From Mytilus galloprovincialis (Eukaryota > Mollusca > Bivalvia > Mytilida > Mytilidae), in assembly GCF_965363235.1 (NCBI RefSeq), contig NC_134839.1:58185560-58249559 (forward strand): DNA of 64,000 nt. Direction: 5' to 3'. Below the pieces are notes generated by a model. That model ran no database searches and was not told the DNA's origin. It saw only the letters and a program-made list of their open reading frames with translations. Below, piece by piece: positions 60,916-64,000 of this stretch (position 1 is its first letter; each line of letters opens with the position of its first letter). The position numbers and the translations under genes were made by a program.

Positions 60916-61199
60916 TCATTTTTAGCCAGGTGTTACAGTTTATTTTTTATTAATGAGTTTGACTGTCCCTCTTGTATCTTTCGATCCTCTTTCGACAAGA
61001 CATTTTAAGACAAAATTGTGGGTTGAACCTGGTTTTATGGCTAGCCAAACCTCCCGCTTATATGCCAATGTTAAAGATAAAACGACCGCAGCAGGAATGC
61101 AGCACAAACATAGAAGTTATACTGAGCGTCACATGAATGGATCAACGTTACGTCACAAAAATACTTTCCATATGCATACATGTACGTTGTTAAGATTAC

Positions 61200-61479
61200 A
61201 AATGTTTCAGGAATGAAATCTATTTGAAAAATTAATAGGAAGCTGAAAAGAGGTTATACATAGTATATGAAATATATCTAATTGTTCAACTATGACTTTC
61301 AAATAACAATTAGTAGTTTTTGGTATGCATAAAAACAACAAATATGCAATTGTGTAGATATATCAAACAAATTTCAAAATGTCTTTCAAAAACTATGATT
61401 AAAAATGACTGATGAAAGAAATCGATTTAAAAATTTGAGAAGAAGTTGAAAGCAGGTCTTTCAAAGTATATGAAATATA
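61200..61479. other. Intergenic or intronic DNA
   Basis: AT-rich with loosely repeated tatgaaatatatcaaa-type words. No gene seen. Confidence 0.35.
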
Positions 61480-61855
61480 TCAAACACGAGGATAACAGAT
61501 GAAATTAACATACTGAATAAGATAGTTCAAACATATTTATTTCTATTTAAATAAGACACAATAGTAGTTTATCAATTGAAATATGCGAGACAAAACAATC
61601 AACTTTAGAAATTGCACGAACTACATAAAAAGCGAGATAAAACAAAAAGACCCTTGACAAATGTCATAAACCATTTCAGTATTTTTAAAAAATCCAACTT
61701 CTTCAGGGGAGCTAACAATCATATATTTGAATTCCAAAATCAGCAAAATTTGAACGTTGATGTGTTAAAATGAGATTTACAAGGGACATTCCATCCTCAC
61801 CCAATTTCATCCTGCCAATAAACTTTGTCAATTTGGCAAGAAAAAAGTGATAGTT
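61480..61855 (+). repeat. Left direct repeat flanking the second Penelope-like fragment
   Basis: Ordered blocks (ataacagatgaaattaacat, ttgacaaatgtcataaacca, aatttcatcctgccaataa) recur at 63238-63590 in the same orientation with moderate divergence. Confidence 0.5.
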
Positions 61856-61899
61856 TCATCATATACCAGAGAATGCATCCTGAAAACTTTTATTTTCCA

Positions 61900-63232
61900 C
61901 ATCAAAAATGTGGGCATTCACCTCAAAAGCTTACCAACCCTTTAAAAAGACTTATTCAAAAGGGTTAAGTAACGATAATGTTGTCAGGTAATTAAAGATG
62001 TCATATTTTGGTATTAAGGTGGATCGGGACTATTCGACTGCGCATAATTTCATGCATGAATTACAATGCACACGAAAAGTATTTGTCGTAAATTCGATAT
62101 TATTTTTTTTTAATATTTTGTTTTGATTGATTATTAATGTTAAATGATTGTAGTTATGTCACTAAAAGAATATTTTCGTTATTATGTGTATCTTTAAAAG
62201 GCTCAAAATGACATTTCATCCATTTTCACCTTTTTTCCGCCAAAATTTGGGTTTTAAGGCAAAATATTTTTTTTCCTTATCGGTGACCTATGTTTTTTAT
62301 TTGCTCATTCTTTGAAGCTATATTTCAGGTGTTTATATTAAAGTTTTGGACCAAGTGTCATAGAACGTGTTTTTGATATTACAATACAAATATGTCAACA
62401 CATCTATTTTCCCTATCATTTCATTGAAAATGGTCCTTTTTACATACATATTTTGAAGTAAAATTTTGAGTTTAAATGGTCCGTGACCCCCTATTTTTTT
62501 CGACCAATTTCATTCAATTTCTGTAAAGAATAAAATACCAAAAAATACGGCACTTCTGATAGAAACTTCGAAAAGGCCCGAGCCACCTTAATATTGATTC
62601 AGTCCTACGGTTTCTGCATCAGAAATAAATACATTTGTTCTAAAACCAGTTGTTTTGTTCTTTTCATATATTTGATGATGGCATGATACTAAACCTTGTA
62701 ATTGGAGGGATTGTGCTTGATTTTGATATGATGAAGACATTATCTTCAATCAGTTTATTTGAGGTCTGGAGCTGACATGTCAGTAACTGCTGTTGTCCTT
62801 TGTTAATTTTTGTTTCTTTTGTTATCTATTTTGACATCGGACTCGGACTTCTTTAAACTGAGTTTTACTGTGCGTATGGTATGTGTTTGTTTTTTTTCCA
62901 CATAGACTAGGTGTATAGGGAGGGTTGAGATCTAACAAAACATGCGTGACCCCGCCGCATTTTTGCGCCTGTCCCAAGTCAAAAGCCTGTGGTCATAGTT
63001 AGTCTTGTAGGATTTTTAATTTTAGTTCATTTATATGTTTTGGAGTTTATTATGACGTCCATTTTCACTGAACTAGTACACTTTTTTGTTTAAGGCTCAG
63101 CTGAAGCCCGCCTCCGGATGAGGAATTTTCTCTCAGTGTTAAAGACCAATTGTTGGCCATCGGCTATTTTCTGCTCTTTACTCTTTGCTCGGGTTGTGGT
63201 CTCTTTGACACTCTCAATTTTCTCTCTTAGGT
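61900..63232 (+). pseudogene. Penelope-like or related retroelement, second 3' fragment, split by a MITE
   Basis: Starts in remnant coding sequence (cacctcaaaagcttaccaac, ctttaaaaagactta) equivalent to 42245-42280 of the first copy, then continues after the MITE with ttgattcagt and tctgcatcagaa, and the 3' part ccccgccgcatttttgcgcc, gtcccaagtcaaaagcc. It is frameshifted and has no intact catalytic domain. Confidence 0.6.
62018..62587. mobile_element. 570 bp MITE with TTAA target-site duplication
   Basis: Ends are ggtggatcgggac and ...gcccgagccacc, imperfect inverted repeats (GGTGG[A/C]TCGGG), flanked by TTAA on both sides (62014-62017 and 62588-62591). The continuous version of the target exists at 42331-42350 (tattttggcgttaatattga), showing a clean insertion. 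A TTAA duplication points to the piggyBac or Kolobok type. Confidence 0.8.
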
Positions 63233-63237
63233 CTATG

Positions 63238-63590
63238 ATATATCTAACACCAATATAACAGATGAATTAACATACTAAATAAGATTCAATAATAGTTTGC
63301 CAATTAGAATATAGCATACAAAAGAAAGAAACTTGGCAAATGTCATGAACCATATCCGTATTTTAAAAATTTAACTTTCTACAGTGATCAATAGATTAAC
63401 TCATCATAGATATCAGGATTAAATTTTGTATTTACGCCAGACGCGCCTCATATAATTGAATACAATAATCAAGAAATTTTTAACGCTGAAATGTAAAAAT
63501 GACTGTAACAAAGGAAATCCCACACACCCAAATTTAACCTGCCAATAAGCTTCTACGTATTTGAATTTGTCAAGAAGAAACCGAGCACTA
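63238..63590 (+). repeat. Right direct repeat flanking the second Penelope-like fragment
   Basis: Partner of 61480-61855. The minus-strand 92-codon frame here (63697-63419) has no recognisable domain. Confidence 0.5.
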
Positions 63591-63599
63591 CGTGTATCT

Positions 63600-64000
63600 T
63601 GCAAACTAATTTTCAGGACCACAGTTAACTTATTAAAGTTTGTAACAAATATATCTGCAATCACATTTTTCGAAGGAACACTGGATAAAAAAAACATTTC
63701 GTTTGATAAGATTTTGAGTAAATGTTAGAATTGAGTGACGATACTAGTAGTAGGAATCGGCAATAAAAACATTACTAACAACTCTATTTTCCACCATAGA
63801 ATTAAACACCAGTAGTTTTCCGATGTTAAAACCTCATATATCTAGTTAAAAGGAAACAAACAAACAAAAAACGAATGGAATTGGATAACTAAAATAACTA
63901 TACTTGACAGGATATAAGCATCTCCAATTTTTATGCATCCCTTGTCATGCGAATCCACATTCAGTCAAATATGACAATTGGGAATAGGATATAATCCGTA
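63600..64000. other. End of window, nothing recognised
   Basis: AT-rich DNA without a supported gene or repeat boundary. Confidence 0.4.

Overview
The window looks like nuclear DNA of a bivalve mollusc, most likely a marine mussel (Mytilus-like). It is AT-rich, has short exons in long GT..AG introns, and is crowded with non-autonomous mobile elements and short interspersed repeats. The organism call is an inference from the gene structures and repeat style; no database was searched.

Layout. 1-4.8 kb: interspersed repeats, a 1.9 kb element with hAT-like ends, and a minus-strand LINE remnant. 4.8-11.4 kb: two ~3.1 kb copies of a segment, each carrying the last exon of a small minus-strand gene of unknown function; the distal copy is frameshifted, and the gene's first exon lies at 13.0-13.2 kb. 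13.2-17.9 kb: repeats. 18.0-30.9 kb: a complete 11-exon plus-strand gene for the 26S proteasome ATPase Rpt1 (PSMC2), reconstructed as 435 residues with every splice phase consistent. 31-38 kb: tandem repeats and another hAT-like element. 38.0-38.7 kb: a single-exon gene for a 217-residue DUF5662-like (HD-like) protein with a TATA box. 40.3-45.0 kb: a 4.7 kb element with ~330 bp terminal inverted repeats, filled with broken retroelements. 45.8-58.8 kb: 11 exons of a secreted or membrane protein with the order signal peptide-CUB-LDLa-LDLa-CUB-CUB-CUB, running on past the last exon I can find. 59-64 kb: a Helentron/HINE-like element in a repeat whose empty site is also in the window, then a Penelope-like remnant split by a TTAA-flanked MITE.

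Main observation. Six splice junctions in the two long genes carry local tandem duplications that cross the exon/intron boundary. The most extreme is PSMC2 exon 7: the last 54 coding bases plus the 5' splice site are present nine times as a 63 bp unit. The unit is a multiple of three with no stop, and it encodes the ATPase pore loop 1 (residues KYVG). Choice among nine equivalent donors could add 21 to 168 residues in frame between Walker A and Walker B. Decayed copies downstream show the process is old as well as recent. CUB-gene exons 4, 5 and 9 have donor-spanning repeats (77 bp, 33 bp x4, 95 bp x2), and PSMC2 exons 3 and 8 have duplicated acceptors.

The genes do not form an operon or obvious pathway; each appears to be an independent transcription unit separated by repeat-filled DNA.
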